64,000 nt of DNA, taken from positions 193,808 to 257,807 of the forward strand of contig JAWCQZ010000003.1 in assembly GCA_038869515.1 (NCBI GenBank), written 5' to 3'. Below the pieces are notes generated by a model. The model did not search any database. It was not told the origin of the DNA and worked only from the letters and a program-made list of their open reading frames with translations. The translations under genes and the position numbers were made by a program. Below are positions 40,473-48,526 of the stretch, in pieces. The DNA comes from JAWCQZ01 sp038869515 [NCBI: Halobacteria archaeon]. Lineage in GTDB: Archaea; Halobacteriota; Syntropharchaeia; JACQPP01. Numbering within the stretch: position 1 is the stretch's first letter; the number at the start of each line of letters is the position of its first letter.

Positions 40473-42233
40473 TTAGGATTTTCCGCCCGTGATTTTCGCC
40501 CTCTTCTGCATCCGGAAGAGTTCGACGATCTCGCGGACCGTCGTGGCATCCTCGGGCCGCCGGTCCTCGCGGACCCGCCCCACGATGCGCGGAAAGCGGA
40601 GGGCGTAGCCCGGCTCGTTCCCCTCCCGGCCGCAGGTGTGCTGGGGGCTCCGGGTCACCTCGTCGGCCGCCACCTCCACCACGTAGCGCGGCTCGCACCA
40701 GACGTCGGGTTCGGGCTCGAAGACCGAATCGACGCTCTTCGGCTTTTTCGGCAGGGCCACTCCGTCCAGGAGCCCCTTCATTTTCACCATCTCTTCCTCC
40801 GTGAGCCCTGAGCCCATCCGGGCCACGGTCTTGAATGCGTCCGAGCCGGGGTCGTAGACCGCCCCCAGAAGGGTGCCGATGCCGAACTCGGCCCTCTGCC
40901 CCCGCCCTTTGTAGTAGCCGACCACCGCCAGGTCCACCGTGTCGGCCATCCCTCCCTGGTAGGACTTCTTCAGTTTGACCCAGGCGAACTTGCGGGCTCC
41001 GGCCACGTAGGGCGCTGACAGGTCCTTGGCGATGATTCCCTCGAGGCCCGCGTTGACGCACTTCTTGAAGAACGCGTCGAGGGCCTTCGCCGTCGAGACC
41101 GGCCGGGCCTCCGCCAGGGAGACCGCTGGGCCCGGGGAGACCGCCCTCTCGAGCCGCTTCCGCCGCTCGCCGTAGGGGACGCCGGTGAGGTCCTCGCCGT
41201 CCTGGTAGAGCAGGTCGAAGGCGAACAGCCGCAGGGGCAACTCCTTCGCCGCCTCCGCGACCCCGTGCTTCCGCTTCCGCTGCATGGTCTCCTGGAACGG
41301 GAGATAGACGCCCGACTTGTCGTCGTAGGAGAGCGCCTCCCCCTCGACGATGACCTCGCCGCCCAACTGCTTCCGCACCCCCTCCACGATTTCGGGGAAC
41401 ATCGGCGTGGTCCTCTCCAGCCTCCGCGAGAACAGTTCGACCCTCTCCCCGGCCTTGTGGACCTGGATGCGGAACCCGTCGTACTTCGCCTCGGCCATGC
41501 AGGGCCCGAGCCGCTCGATGATCTCCTCCGCGTTCGGGAGCCGCTCGGCCAGGGCGGGGCGGATGGGGCTCCCGATGCGCGGCTTGAACCTCTTCAGTTT
41601 GGCGGGCGACTCCGCGAGGGTCTTGGCCACGAGGCCGAGGTCCGAGCAGAGGTTGTAGGCGCGCTCCAACTCCTCCTTGAGGGACTTGTCCCCCGCCTCC
41701 CGGGCCGACAGGGCCTCCAGGATTGTGGCGTCGCCGACCCCGAGGCGGAGGCGGCCCACCGGGATGCGGGCCAGGTAGCGACCCTCCCGGGGCGTCGCCG
41801 CAGAGAGGAGGCCGGTGAGGAGATCAATGCGAGTCTCCTGGGAGCCGGGCCCGGAGGCCCGGGCCATCCTCTCGAAGGCCTCGAAGACCTCGGCGACCGT
41901 CAGCGGGGGCCGGAAGACGAGCCCTCTCGGCCTCTTCCGGAGGAGCCGTTCGGCGGTGAGTCCCAGGTCCCCGGTCTCCTTGTAGTCCTTCTCCACGTCG
42001 GCCCGGCTCCGCCCCGCGGCCCGCCCCGCCGCCTCGGCCACGAACTTCTCCCCGAGACCCACCTCGAGGCCCGTGTGGGGGGGCGCGATCCCCCCCTGGA
42101 GGAGGTAGATGGCCCGATCCATCTCGGCCGTCGGGATCCTCTTGAACATCTCGCCGAGGATGGCCATCATCTTCAGCCTCTTGGGCGTGGCCTCCACCCG
42201 TTCCAGGGTCTCGCAGAATTCGGCGAACTTCAT
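40473..42233 (-). CDS. lig: ATP-dependent DNA ligase
   Basis: A 586-residue replicative ligase of the archaeal/eukaryal type. The N-terminal DNA-binding domain (about 1-215) is followed by the adenylation domain with the active-site lysine in AEAKYDGFRIQVH (Lys250), motif III (LFAFDLLYQDGEDL), motif IV (GLEGIIAKD) and motif V (KFAWVKLKKSY), then an OB fold ending KRAKITGGKS. The start is the ATG at 42233; the upstream ATG at 42260 falls within the TATA-like GGCTTATGTC. Confidence 0.96.
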   Translation of the reverse strand: MKFAEFCETLERVEATPKRLKMMAILGEMFKRIPTAEMDRAIYLLQGGIAPPHTGLEVGLGEKFVAEAAGRAAGRSRADVEKDYKETGDLGLTAERLLRKRPRGLVFRPPLTVAEVFEAFERMARASGPGSQETRIDLLTGLLSAATPREGRYLARIPVGRLRLGVGDATILEALSAREAGDKSLKEELERAYNLCSDLGLVAKTLAESPAKLKRFKPRIGSPIRPALAERLPNAEEIIERLGPCMAEAKYDGFRIQVHKAGERVELFSRRLERTTPMFPEIVEGVRKQLGGEVIVEGEALSYDDKSGVYLPFQETMQRKRKHGVAEAAKELPLRLFAFDLLYQDGEDLTGVPYGERRKRLERAVSPGPAVSLAEARPVSTAKALDAFFKKCVNAGLEGIIAKDLSAPYVAGARKFAWVKLKKSYQGGMADTVDLAVVGYYKGRGQRAEFGIGTLLGAVYDPGSDAFKTVARMGSGLTEEEMVKMKGLLDGVALPKKPKSVDSVFEPEPDVWCEPRYVVEVAADEVTRSPQHTCGREGNEPGYALRFPRIVGRVREDRRPEDATTVREIVELFRMQKRAKITGGKS

Positions 42234-42296
42234 CGAAGAGTTGAGGGTTCCCGGAGACATAAGCCCGACTCCGGAACCGGTTCCGGGAGCGCGGGC

Positions 42297-42515
42297 CTAT
42301 TTGACGACGAAGTAGCCGGCGGCCTTGTCGCGGGCGACCCGCTTCGCGTAGCCCTTCTGGATGAGTGCCTGGAGGCCGTTGGTCACCATGCCCTTCGGCA
42401 ACTTGGCGGCCCGCATGATGTCGTCGGCGGTCTTCATCTTGTCCTCGGCCGAGGCTCCCAGTTTCTTGAGGGCCTCGTAGACCTGCTTCTCCTGGTTGTT
42501 GAGTTCCGCGGCCAT
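42297..42515 (-). CDS. Small winged-helix DNA-binding protein
   Basis: A 72-residue single-domain protein: NNQEKQVYEALKKLGASAED, KMKTADDIMRAAKLPKGMVT as helix-turn-helix, and a beta wing ending KGYAKRVARDKAAGYFVVK. It looks like an MarR/ArsR-sized transcription factor without an effector domain. A strong TATA box (CAAAATATTTAAG) sets a leaderless start. Divergent from the PEGA-domain gene, which it might regulate. Confidence 0.82.
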   Translation of the reverse strand: MAAELNNQEKQVYEALKKLGASAEDKMKTADDIMRAAKLPKGMVTNGLQALIQKGYAKRVARDKAAGYFVVK

Positions 42516-42537
42516 CGGACGGGCATAGGAACTCCGG

Positions 42538-42550
42538 CTTAAATATTTTG
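42538..42550 (-). promoter_or_regulatory. TATA box of the winged-helix gene
   Basis: CAAAATATTTAAG on the minus strand is centred 29 nt before the ATG at 42515. A plus-strand TATA box for the divergent gene lies 35 bp away. Confidence 0.75.
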
Positions 42551-42584
42551 CTTCCGGGCTCGCGGCGGCACCCGCCCCATCCCC

Positions 42585-42595
42585 AAGTATATATG
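42585..42595 (+). promoter_or_regulatory. TATA box of the PEGA-domain gene
   Basis: AAGTATATATG lies 23-33 nt before the ATG at 42618 and supports that start over the GTG at 42615. Confidence 0.75.
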
Positions 42596-42617
42596 CGAAG
42601 TCCCCCGCCCCGGAGTG

Positions 42618-43787
42618 ATGGTCGGGCGACTTCTGCCAGCGCTGGTTCTGCTCCTCCTGGTTTCAACTCCACTCCGGGCCGACCCCACTGTGCTGAGCTA
42701 CTCCCTCGACCCCGACTTCGCCGTCTACGGTCCGGACGTCCAGGTGAAGGTCCGGGCGCAGATTGCCGGAGGACAGCCTCAAGCATACCAACTCTTCCTG
42801 GCATCGGAACTCGTCTTCCGCGACTGGAAGAACAAGGTGGATGGACAGCCCTGGGTGGGTTCCGGCGGAGACCTGGCGGCCCCGTTTGCAATCGACGTCC
42901 CGGCCCAGGCGTCTACTATCACGATTTCGTTGAACGGCTCCACCCCCAACCAGGCCCGGACGGAACCGAGGACTCTTTTCCGCGCGGAGTGGAAGGACGG
43001 CGCAGGCGTCGTCCGCGAGCTGAAAATCGACCGCCGCCAGGTCGGTCCGGTGAGCGTCGCAACCACGCCGACCCCGGCTCCGACCCCCACCCCGGCTCCG
43101 ACCCCAACCCCGGCGCCCTCCGGCCCCGGGACCCTTAAGGTGGTCATCGAGCCCCCGGGCCTTGTCGCTTCCATCTTTGTGGACGGGAAGTTCGGCGGCA
43201 ACGGCTCCTACGAGGCCACCGGGCTGGTCCTGGGCCAATACCTGGTCTCCTTCGGAGAGGTCTCGGGCTACGAGAAGCCCGACTCCCGGGTGGTGACCCT
43301 CACCGACTCCCAGCCCTCCGTCCTCCTCACCGGCCAATACCGTGCCATCGCCGCGACTCCCGCTCCGGCCCCTGCCACACCTGCCCCCGCCACCCCGGAG
43401 CCGACACCCGCCCCGCCTCCCCCGGCGGCTCCGGGCCTTCCATTGGCCGCCGCGGGAGCCGCGGTCGGGGTCTTGGTGATTGCAGGCGCGGCGCTCCTCA
43501 TCCTCCGGAAGAGGAAATCCGCACCCCCGCGCGCCGGGGAGCCCCCGTCGCCCGAGACCCCGCCCCCCGAGCCGGTCGCGGCATCCCGCGAGGCCGAGTC
43601 CACTCCCGAGGAGATTTCCCTGGACACGTTGCGAAAGAAGAAGGAGAAACTCGAGTCCAAGAGAGCCCGCCTGGAGGAGCAGAGGGGGAAGGGCGAGGTG
43701 GAGGCGGGGGAGTACGAGGAGAAGAAGAAGCGCTACGAGAGAGAACTGGAGGAACTCGACCGGGAGATCTCCAAGCGGTCGGGCTAA
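42618..43787 (+). CDS. Membrane-anchored PEGA-domain protein with cytoplasmic coiled coil
   Basis: A 389-residue protein with clear architecture: signal peptide (1-21), an outward domain (22-145), a Thr-Pro-Ala-Pro repeat linker (about 147-168), a PEGA-like domain (about 170-240; SGPGTLKVVIEPPGLVASIF, then VDGKFGGNGSYEATGL), a second Pro-rich linker, a membrane helix (about 273-297) followed by KRK, and a cytoplasmic tail ending in a strong coiled coil (LRKKKEKLESKRARLEEQRG). The topology suits a cell-surface sensor or envelope tether. Function unknown. Convergent with ftsY. Confidence 0.83.
   Translation: MVGRLLPALVLLLLVSTPLRADPTVLSYSLDPDFAVYGPDVQVKVRAQIAGGQPQAYQLFLASELVFRDWKNKVDGQPWVGSGGDLAAPFAIDVPAQASTITISLNGSTPNQARTEPRTLFRAEWKDGAGVVRELKIDRRQVGPVSVATTPTPAPTPTPAPTPTPAPSGPGTLKVVIEPPGLVASIFVDGKFGGNGSYEATGLVLGQYLVSFGEVSGYEKPDSRVVTLTDSQPSVLLTGQYRAIAATPAPAPATPAPATPEPTPAPPPPAAPGLPLAAAGAAVGVLVIAGAALLILRKRKSAPPRAGEPPSPETPPPEPVAASREAESTPEEISLDTLRKKKEKLESKRARLEEQRGKGEVEAGEYEEKKKRYERELEELDREISKRSG
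43070..43122 (+). repeat. Tandem 18-nt repeat coding for Thr-Pro-Ala-Pro
   Basis: About three copies of ACCCCGGCTCCGACCCC, with small changes, encode the linker between the two outward domains. It is a coding repeat, not a CRISPR or regulatory array. Confidence 0.75.
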
Positions 43788-43794
43788 TCCCTGT

Positions 43795-44697
43795 TCATCG
43801 CAGCAATCTTCCGATCAACCAATCCGGGTCGAACGGCTGGAGGTCGCCGTAGCCCTGTCCGGTTCCGATGTAGAGGAGCGGCTTGCGCGTCACGTGGGCG
43901 ATGGAGAGCGCGCAGCCCCCCTTCGGGTCGGCGTCGAACTTGGTGAGGACCGACCCGGCAACGTCGAGGGCCCCGTGGAACTCGCGGGCGCGGGCGAGGG
44001 CGTCGCTTCCGGCGGTGGCGTCGTCCACGAAAACCACCGCCCGCGGCTTGGTGACCCGGACAATCTTCTTCAGTTGCTCCATGAGGTTCTCGTCGGTGTG
44101 GATTCGGCCCGCCGTGTCGGCGAGGACCAGGTCGATGTTCCGGGCCCGGGCGTACTCGACCGCGTCGGTCACCACCGCCGCCGGATCGGAGCCGTAGTCG
44201 TGGGCGATGACCCGGAGCCCGAGGCGGTCCCCGTGGATTTTCAACTGCTCCACCGCCCCCGCGCGATAGGTATCGGCCGAGGCGAGCACGACCGACCGGC
44301 CCTGGCCCCGGAACCGGGAGGCCATCTTGGCGACGGTGGTGGTCTTGCCGGTCCCGTTGACGCCGGCGAAGACAACGACGGCCGGCCCGTCGCCGGCGAG
44401 GCCCGCTTCGAACCTCCCGGCGGCCCCCGGGGGCCCCAGCACCGTCCCGAGGGCGGCCCGGAGAGCCGCGGCCACGGCGTCCTCGGTTCCCCGGCCGCGG
44501 GCCACCCGGGTGCCCGCCAGCCCGTTGCGCATCTCGGCCGCCAGGGCTTCGGCGGCCTCCAGGGCCACGTCGCTCTCCACCAGGGAGAGGACCATCTCCT
44601 CCAGCGGCCCGGAGAGGTCCGCCTCGGTGAGCTCCTTCTCCGCGACCGAGCCCAGTGCCCGGGCGAAACCCTGGAACCGCTCCCGGAGGCGCAGCAT
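43795..44697 (-). CDS. ftsY: Signal recognition particle receptor FtsY
   Basis: A 300-residue SRP-family GTPase that docks the SRP-ribosome complex at the membrane. An N domain (about 1-95) precedes the G domain with the P-loop FAGVNGTGKTTTVAKM (110-125), ASADTYRAGAVEQL, DTAGRIHTDENLMEQL, TKFDADPKGG and the closing GTGQGYGDLQPFDPDWLIGR. It lacks a long acidic N-terminus. Its ATG overlaps the pfdA stop (TGATG), an arrangement common in archaea. Confidence 0.96.
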   Translation of the reverse strand: MLRLRERFQGFARALGSVAEKELTEADLSGPLEEMVLSLVESDVALEAAEALAAEMRNGLAGTRVARGRGTEDAVAAALRAALGTVLGPPGAAGRFEAGLAGDGPAVVVFAGVNGTGKTTTVAKMASRFRGQGRSVVLASADTYRAGAVEQLKIHGDRLGLRVIAHDYGSDPAAVVTDAVEYARARNIDLVLADTAGRIHTDENLMEQLKKIVRVTKPRAVVFVDDATAGSDALARAREFHGALDVAGSVLTKFDADPKGGCALSIAHVTRKPLLYIGTGQGYGDLQPFDPDWLIGRLLR

Positions 44698-45119
44698 CAG
44701 CCCTGTTCTTGGGCTTGCTGGACGACGGAGGCCAGTTCGGCCTGGACCCGCTCCTCCTCGTCCTCCAGGCGGGCGAGCCCCTCGACGAGGCGCTGGTGGA
44801 CCGCAGCCAGCTCCTCCTTGCGCTTCTGGAGGGCCGCCAGAGCGTCGGCGGGGCTCCTCTCCGCGCTCACTCCGGCCCCCAGGTCCGCGAGGACCTTGTC
44901 GGTCCGTGCGATCGTGGCGAAGAGGTAGGTCCCGGCCCCAACGGGAACCAGGAGGTCCCCATCCTTGGCCATCTTCTGCAACTCCTCCAGGGTGGCGACC
45001 GCCCTCTCGTGCTCCGCGAGCGTCGCCTGGACCATCCCCACCTGCTGGGCGATGGCGTTGGCCTGCGCCTGGAGGGCGCGCAGTTGGGCCGCCATCTCCT
45101 GAAGGGCTTCTTGAGCCAT
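44697..45119 (-). CDS. pfdA: Prefoldin alpha subunit
   Basis: A 140-residue chaperone subunit. Two long coiled coils (about 1-55 and 95-140) flank the beta-hairpin region (DGDLLVPVGAGTYLFATIAR), the family plan. Two alpha and four beta subunits form the jellyfish-like complex that holds unfolded proteins for the thermosome. Directly coupled to ftsY by a one-base overlap. The ribosomal protein genes that often precede pfdA in archaea are not here. Confidence 0.93.
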   Translation of the reverse strand: MAQEALQEMAAQLRALQAQANAIAQQVGMVQATLAEHERAVATLEELQKMAKDGDLLVPVGAGTYLFATIARTDKVLADLGAGVSAERSPADALAALQKRKEELAAVHQRLVEGLARLEDEEERVQAELASVVQQAQEQG

Positions 45120-45161
45120 CGGGAGTGGTTGGCGGGATTCCGCCTTTAAGTTGCGGGTCGG

Positions 45162-45362
45162 CTATTTCCGCTCTTCCGGCTCCGCCTCGTCTTCCTCGTA
45201 GATGTAGCCGACCTCGAGGGTCGTGAGGCCGGAGTCCTCGTCCTGGCCCGCGTTCAGGGCGTGGGAGTGGTCCTGGTACTTCTTGACGAGGTTGTCGAGG
45301 CGGCCCTTCAGCCGCTTGACCTCCTCCTCGAGTTGGGCGATTTTTTCATCGGCCTGGGCCAT
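45162..45362 (-). CDS. Small coiled-coil protein
   Basis: A 66-residue acidic protein: a heptad-like helix (EKIAQLEEEVKRLKGRLDNL) followed by a short acidic tail (TLEVGYIYEEDEAEPEERK). Not recognised. It precedes pfdA by 42 nt in the same direction and could share its transcript. Confidence 0.65.
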   Translation of the reverse strand: MAQADEKIAQLEEEVKRLKGRLDNLVKKYQDHSHALNAGQDEDSGLTTLEVGYIYEEDEAEPEERK

Positions 45363-45417
45363 GGGCGTGGGCTCTCCCAGGTCGAATCGGTATAAGAACT
45401 TTCCGAAAGAAGTCCCG

Positions 45418-45474
45418 GTCCTCTCGGAAACCCTCTCGTCCCGCCGGGACGACTCCGTCGTTGCCGACGGGACG
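45418..45474 (-). repeat. Intergenic repeat, copy 1 (related to 52199-52250)
   Basis: On the minus strand this reads ACGGAGTCGT, a GC-rich stretch, then CGAGAGGGTTTCCG. The same blocks in the same order occur on the plus strand just after the 16S rRNA. A small hairpin (CCGTCG-TTGC-CGACGG) is at its edge (45455-45470). It follows the stop codon of the 45514-46473 gene. The 45363-45513 gap holds nothing else. Confidence 0.6.
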
Positions 45475-45513
45475 CGCGTGAACGCTTTCCGTCGCGCGCG
45501 ACTGGACCGGCAA

Positions 45514-46473
45514 CTAGAGACGGTCCCAGCGCTTGCGGCCGAGGAACTTCAGGGCCACGATGATGACCGCCACGACCACGATGGCGGGGACCACGGTCCC
45601 GCTGATGAACGACCCGAATCCCGCGCCGCCGACTTTCTCCTTCAGGTTGCCTTCGACCCGCTGGGCCAGTTTGATGGCGTCGTTGCAGTTGTCGAGAATG
45701 GACTGGTTCTCGGTCCCGGCCCGCAGTTTGGCGTAGTCGTCCTTGGCCCGCTTCAGGTTCTTTTCGGCCTGGTCCAGGAGGTCCTGCTCGCTCGCGAGGT
45801 CGGCGGATCGGAGGCCCGCGTCCCGGGCGTCCCGGTCCATGAACCGCCGGGACTTGGCCAGGGCGGCGTCGGCCTCCTGGAAGCACGACTCGATGCGGCC
45901 GAGGACCGCCGAGGTGATGGCGCGGGTCTCCGCCACCACGGTGCAGAGTTCCGTGCCGCCCCTCTCCTGGCGGATGCGCAGGAAGGAGCGCTCCTCCTGG
46001 ATGGAGATGGGCGGGACCTCGCCGGTGACCTGGATGACGAGGCTCCTGGGCATGTCGCCTTTGGTCGCCACTGTGGAGGTGTTGTTGCCGGTCCCGGTGC
46101 TGATGGAGATGTCGCGCTTTCGCACGATGAGGACCGGGGCCTTTCCGGTGGGGTCGGCGAGAATCTTCGAATCGAAGGCGCAGGAGGATGTGGTCGGCTG
46201 CGGATGGGGCCCGCAGGGTGTGCCGTCCGCGCTGGTGGACCACTGGGGGTTGTTTAGGACCGAGAAGATGGTGAAGTTGTAATCCTCTTTGTCGAGGTTG
46301 TCCATCGTCGCCCGGACCGTCACCAGGTCCCCCACGTTGTAGGTCTGCATGTCGGGGGAGAACCGGACGGCGGTGACGTCGATAAGGCGGCACGCCGAGA
46401 GCTGGGCTTCTGCAGGGAAGACCGCGAACAGGAGCAGCGCTCCCAAGACGAGACCGGGAGCTGGGATTCTCAT
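45514..46473 (-). CDS. Secreted/membrane-anchored coiled-coil protein
   Basis: A 319-residue protein, not recognised. A signal peptide (1-23) is followed by an outward beta-rich domain (about 27-180, with MQTYNVGDLVTVRATMDNLD and four to five cysteines), a helical coiled-coil part (about 185-275, DLASEQDLLDQAEKNLKRAK) and a C-terminal membrane helix (GTVVPAIVVVAVIIVALKFL) ending in KRWDRL. So it sits outside the cell, tied by its end. It begins 6 nt after the CetZ-like gene, so the two are co-transcribed. The start at 46473 is chosen by the signal peptide. Confidence 0.8.
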   Translation of the reverse strand: MRIPAPGLVLGALLLFAVFPAEAQLSACRLIDVTAVRFSPDMQTYNVGDLVTVRATMDNLDKEDYNFTIFSVLNNPQWSTSADGTPCGPHPQPTTSSCAFDSKILADPTGKAPVLIVRKRDISISTGTGNNTSTVATKGDMPRSLVIQVTGEVPPISIQEERSFLRIRQERGGTELCTVVAETRAITSAVLGRIESCFQEADAALAKSRRFMDRDARDAGLRSADLASEQDLLDQAEKNLKRAKDDYAKLRAGTENQSILDNCNDAIKLAQRVEGNLKEKVGGAGFGSFISGTVVPAIVVVAVIIVALKFLGRKRWDRL

Positions 46474-46478
46474 GTGCT

Positions 46479-47669
46479 TCAGAAGAGGGGCTTCAGGTCC
46501 CCTTCGCTGCTGAGGAGGTCGGTGACCTTCTTGTCCTTCTTGGTTGCGAACTCCTTGATCCGGTCCTGGGCCTCCAGGGCCTGCTTCTGGAGCTCCTTGA
46601 TGCGGGGGACCTCCGACACGCCGCTGAGGACAACGACGTCGGCCACGTAGTTGCTTCCCGGAACCGGGTAGTCCCCTCCCCGGACCTCGGTGCCCTCGAT
46701 GAGCTCCTCGATCCAGATGCGGGCCTTCTCCACCCCCTTCCGGTCGAGGTAATCGGGCGGACCCGCCACCAGCACCAGCGCCTTCTCGGCGGTGGTTACG
46801 TCGCACGGAATCGTCAGGCGGCCCATGACCGCGCGGCGGACCAGGGAGACGATGCGGGTCGTGTTGTCGAGGGTGTCGAGGCTCCCCTTCTTCTTGCCGC
46901 CCATGATTCCGCCCAGGAGGGGGACCTTTCCCGCCGGGCTGGCGGTCTTGACGTCCTCGCGGGCGTAGCCCACCGAGGAGACGCCGCCGGTGCTGAGGGT
47001 GTTGATGATCTCGGAGGCGTCCACCACCTTCTCGCCGACGCCCCGGGACGACGCGCCGCCCTCCTCGCCCGCCCCCAGGATGATGCTGAACCTCCGGGCG
47101 ATCTCCTCGTTCATGGCGCGGTAGGACTCGTGGAGGGTCGCCCCCTCGACCTTCCAGGCGTCGTTGTCAAAGAGGAACAGGTTGTCCACCTCCTTGACCA
47201 GCGTCATGAGGCTGCGCGCCGCGTTCAGGGAGTAGAGGGCCCCTTCGTCGTTGCTCGGCAGGACGCCGATGGAGTAGACCGGCTCGGTGTAGAGCTTCTT
47301 CAGCCGCCGGGCCAGAACCGGCGCGCCGCCGGAGCCGGTCCCGCCCCCGAGGCTGGAGCAGATGAAGAAGGCGTCCACCTTGTGGGTCCCGCGCCGGTCG
47401 ATGGCGCTCTGGATGGTGTAGATGTCGTCGGCGGCGACCTTGGCGCCCAACTCGTTGTCGGCGCCGACCCCGTGCCCCTTGGCGACGGTCTGGCCGATGA
47501 GGAGGCGGTCCTCCATCGGGACGTACTTGAGGCCCATGAGGTCGGTCTGGGCGGTGTTGATTGCCATCGCCCGCACGATGCTCTTGCTGCCGGTCCGGAG
47601 CTGGTACTCCAGGAAGAGGTCCACAATTTTGCCCCCCGCCTGCCCGAAACCGATGAGGAATACTTTCAT
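46479..47669 (-). CDS. CetZ/FtsZ-like tubulin homologue
   Basis: A 396-residue tubulin-superfamily GTPase distinct from the FtsZ at 17.9 kb. MKVFLIGFGQAGGKIVDLFL opens the fold, the GTP signature loop is SSLGGGTGSGGAPVLARRL (about 106-124), and VVDASEIINTLSTGG is the likely T7 loop with an acidic pair. MKVFLIGFGQAGGK, NTAQTDL and KGHGVGADNELGAK are more CetZ-like than FtsZ-like. CetZ proteins control cell shape and motility in haloarchaea. A strong TATA box (47695-47707) drives it together with the membrane protein gene downstream. Confidence 0.88.
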   Translation of the reverse strand: MKVFLIGFGQAGGKIVDLFLEYQLRTGSKSIVRAMAINTAQTDLMGLKYVPMEDRLLIGQTVAKGHGVGADNELGAKVAADDIYTIQSAIDRRGTHKVDAFFICSSLGGGTGSGGAPVLARRLKKLYTEPVYSIGVLPSNDEGALYSLNAARSLMTLVKEVDNLFLFDNDAWKVEGATLHESYRAMNEEIARRFSIILGAGEEGGASSRGVGEKVVDASEIINTLSTGGVSSVGYAREDVKTASPAGKVPLLGGIMGGKKKGSLDTLDNTTRIVSLVRRAVMGRLTIPCDVTTAEKALVLVAGPPDYLDRKGVEKARIWIEELIEGTEVRGGDYPVPGSNYVADVVVLSGVSEVPRIKELQKQALEAQDRIKEFATKKDKKVTDLLSSEGDLKPLF

Positions 47670-47694
47670 GGTGAGTCCCCGTTATCAAGGTCCG

Positions 47695-47707
47695 CTTATA
47701 TATTTTA
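47695..47707 (-). promoter_or_regulatory. TATA box of the CetZ-like gene
   Basis: TAAAATATATAAG on the minus strand is about 26-38 nt before the ATG at 47669; among the strongest promoters in the window. Confidence 0.75.
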
Positions 47708-47773
47708 TTACCAGCGAAGAGACCTATATGAACCACAGGACTGGAGTAACCGGACGCTATCGTTTTTCGAAGG

Positions 47774-48457
47774 CTACAGCCGCTTCTGGCACCTCGGGAC
47801 GTTGCTGAAGGGGTTCCGGAGCCGGACCTCACGGGCAGGGAAGGCCACCGTGTCACCGATTTTCCTCAAACCGGCCAGGGGAAACTCCCGTCCCGGCTCG
47901 ATTTGGACCTCCACGACCTGGCCCCCCTCCACCAGCAGGTCCACCACCAGCCCCAGGGGGGCCCCGCCGGCGTCGATGAGGGGCCGCCCCGCGAGTTCGC
48001 GGCCGGTAAGCACCCTCCTCCGGATTCGGGAGAGGCCCGCGGCGACCGCCTTCTCCCGCTCCCGGGCGTCGTCCGCGGAGGTCCCGAGGAGCCGGGCGAC
48101 GGAGGGGAGGTCCCCCAGGTCGGAGAGATTCCGCTGCTCCCGGGCGAGGCTGGCGAAGACCACCACCTGGGAGAATGCGAAGGGGTAGGCCGGGGCGTGG
48201 GCTCCATGGAGGGCCCGCGCCTGCCTGCTCCCGGGGGTCGCGAGGAAGTCCGCCGCCGCGGCGGCCAGGGCCTCCTGGACCCCCTCCAGGGTGCAGGGGG
48301 AGAGCAGGTCGGAAGAGGAGACCACCCGAAGATAGTGATCGAGGGCCTTCCGGTCCACCGGCTCCAGCAGGAAATTCCAGGGGAAGAAGCGGGCCCCGAG
48401 GTAGTTGTGGAGTTTGCCCACGGTCTCTGCGGAGGGGCCGACGGGGGCGTCACCCAT
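47774..48457 (-). CDS. Hypothetical protein with a C-terminal PRC-barrel-like domain
   Basis: A 227-residue soluble protein. Residues 1-140 are helical and unrecognised (HNYLGARFFPWNFLLEPVDR). Residues 145-215 read like a PRC-barrel: RRRVLTGRELAGRPLIDAGG, LGLVVDLLVEGGQVVEVQIE and FPLAGLRKIGDTVAFPAREV. PRC-barrels occur in RimM and in archaeal CdpB-type division proteins; given two tubulin homologues in the window a division role is worth testing but not shown. Confidence 0.65.
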   Translation of the reverse strand: MGDAPVGPSAETVGKLHNYLGARFFPWNFLLEPVDRKALDHYLRVVSSSDLLSPCTLEGVQEALAAAAADFLATPGSRQARALHGAHAPAYPFAFSQVVVFASLAREQRNLSDLGDLPSVARLLGTSADDAREREKAVAAGLSRIRRRVLTGRELAGRPLIDAGGAPLGLVVDLLVEGGQVVEVQIEPGREFPLAGLRKIGDTVAFPAREVRLRNPFSNVPRCQKRL

Positions 48458-48485
48458 CAGACGGGGTCGGCGGGGGGTGGGAAAT

Positions 48486-48526
48486 TGTTGCCGCTCTCCG
48501 CGGTTCCCGCTCCGCGTTGGAAACGG
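48486..48526. repeat. Imperfect palindromic GC-rich repeat
   Basis: Starts GTTGCCGCTCTCCGCGG and contains CTCCGCG/CGCGGAG-type complementarity. It resembles the right part of the element after 16S (GTTGCCGCGCTCCACGCGG on its complement). It lies in the 3' space after the 48527-49402 gene. Confidence 0.4.

Noticed and set aside
43070-43122. Short tandem repeats as a possible CRISPR or regulatory array
   Set aside because: The 18-nt unit keeps the reading frame and codes for a Thr-Pro-Ala-Pro linker; there are no spacers.
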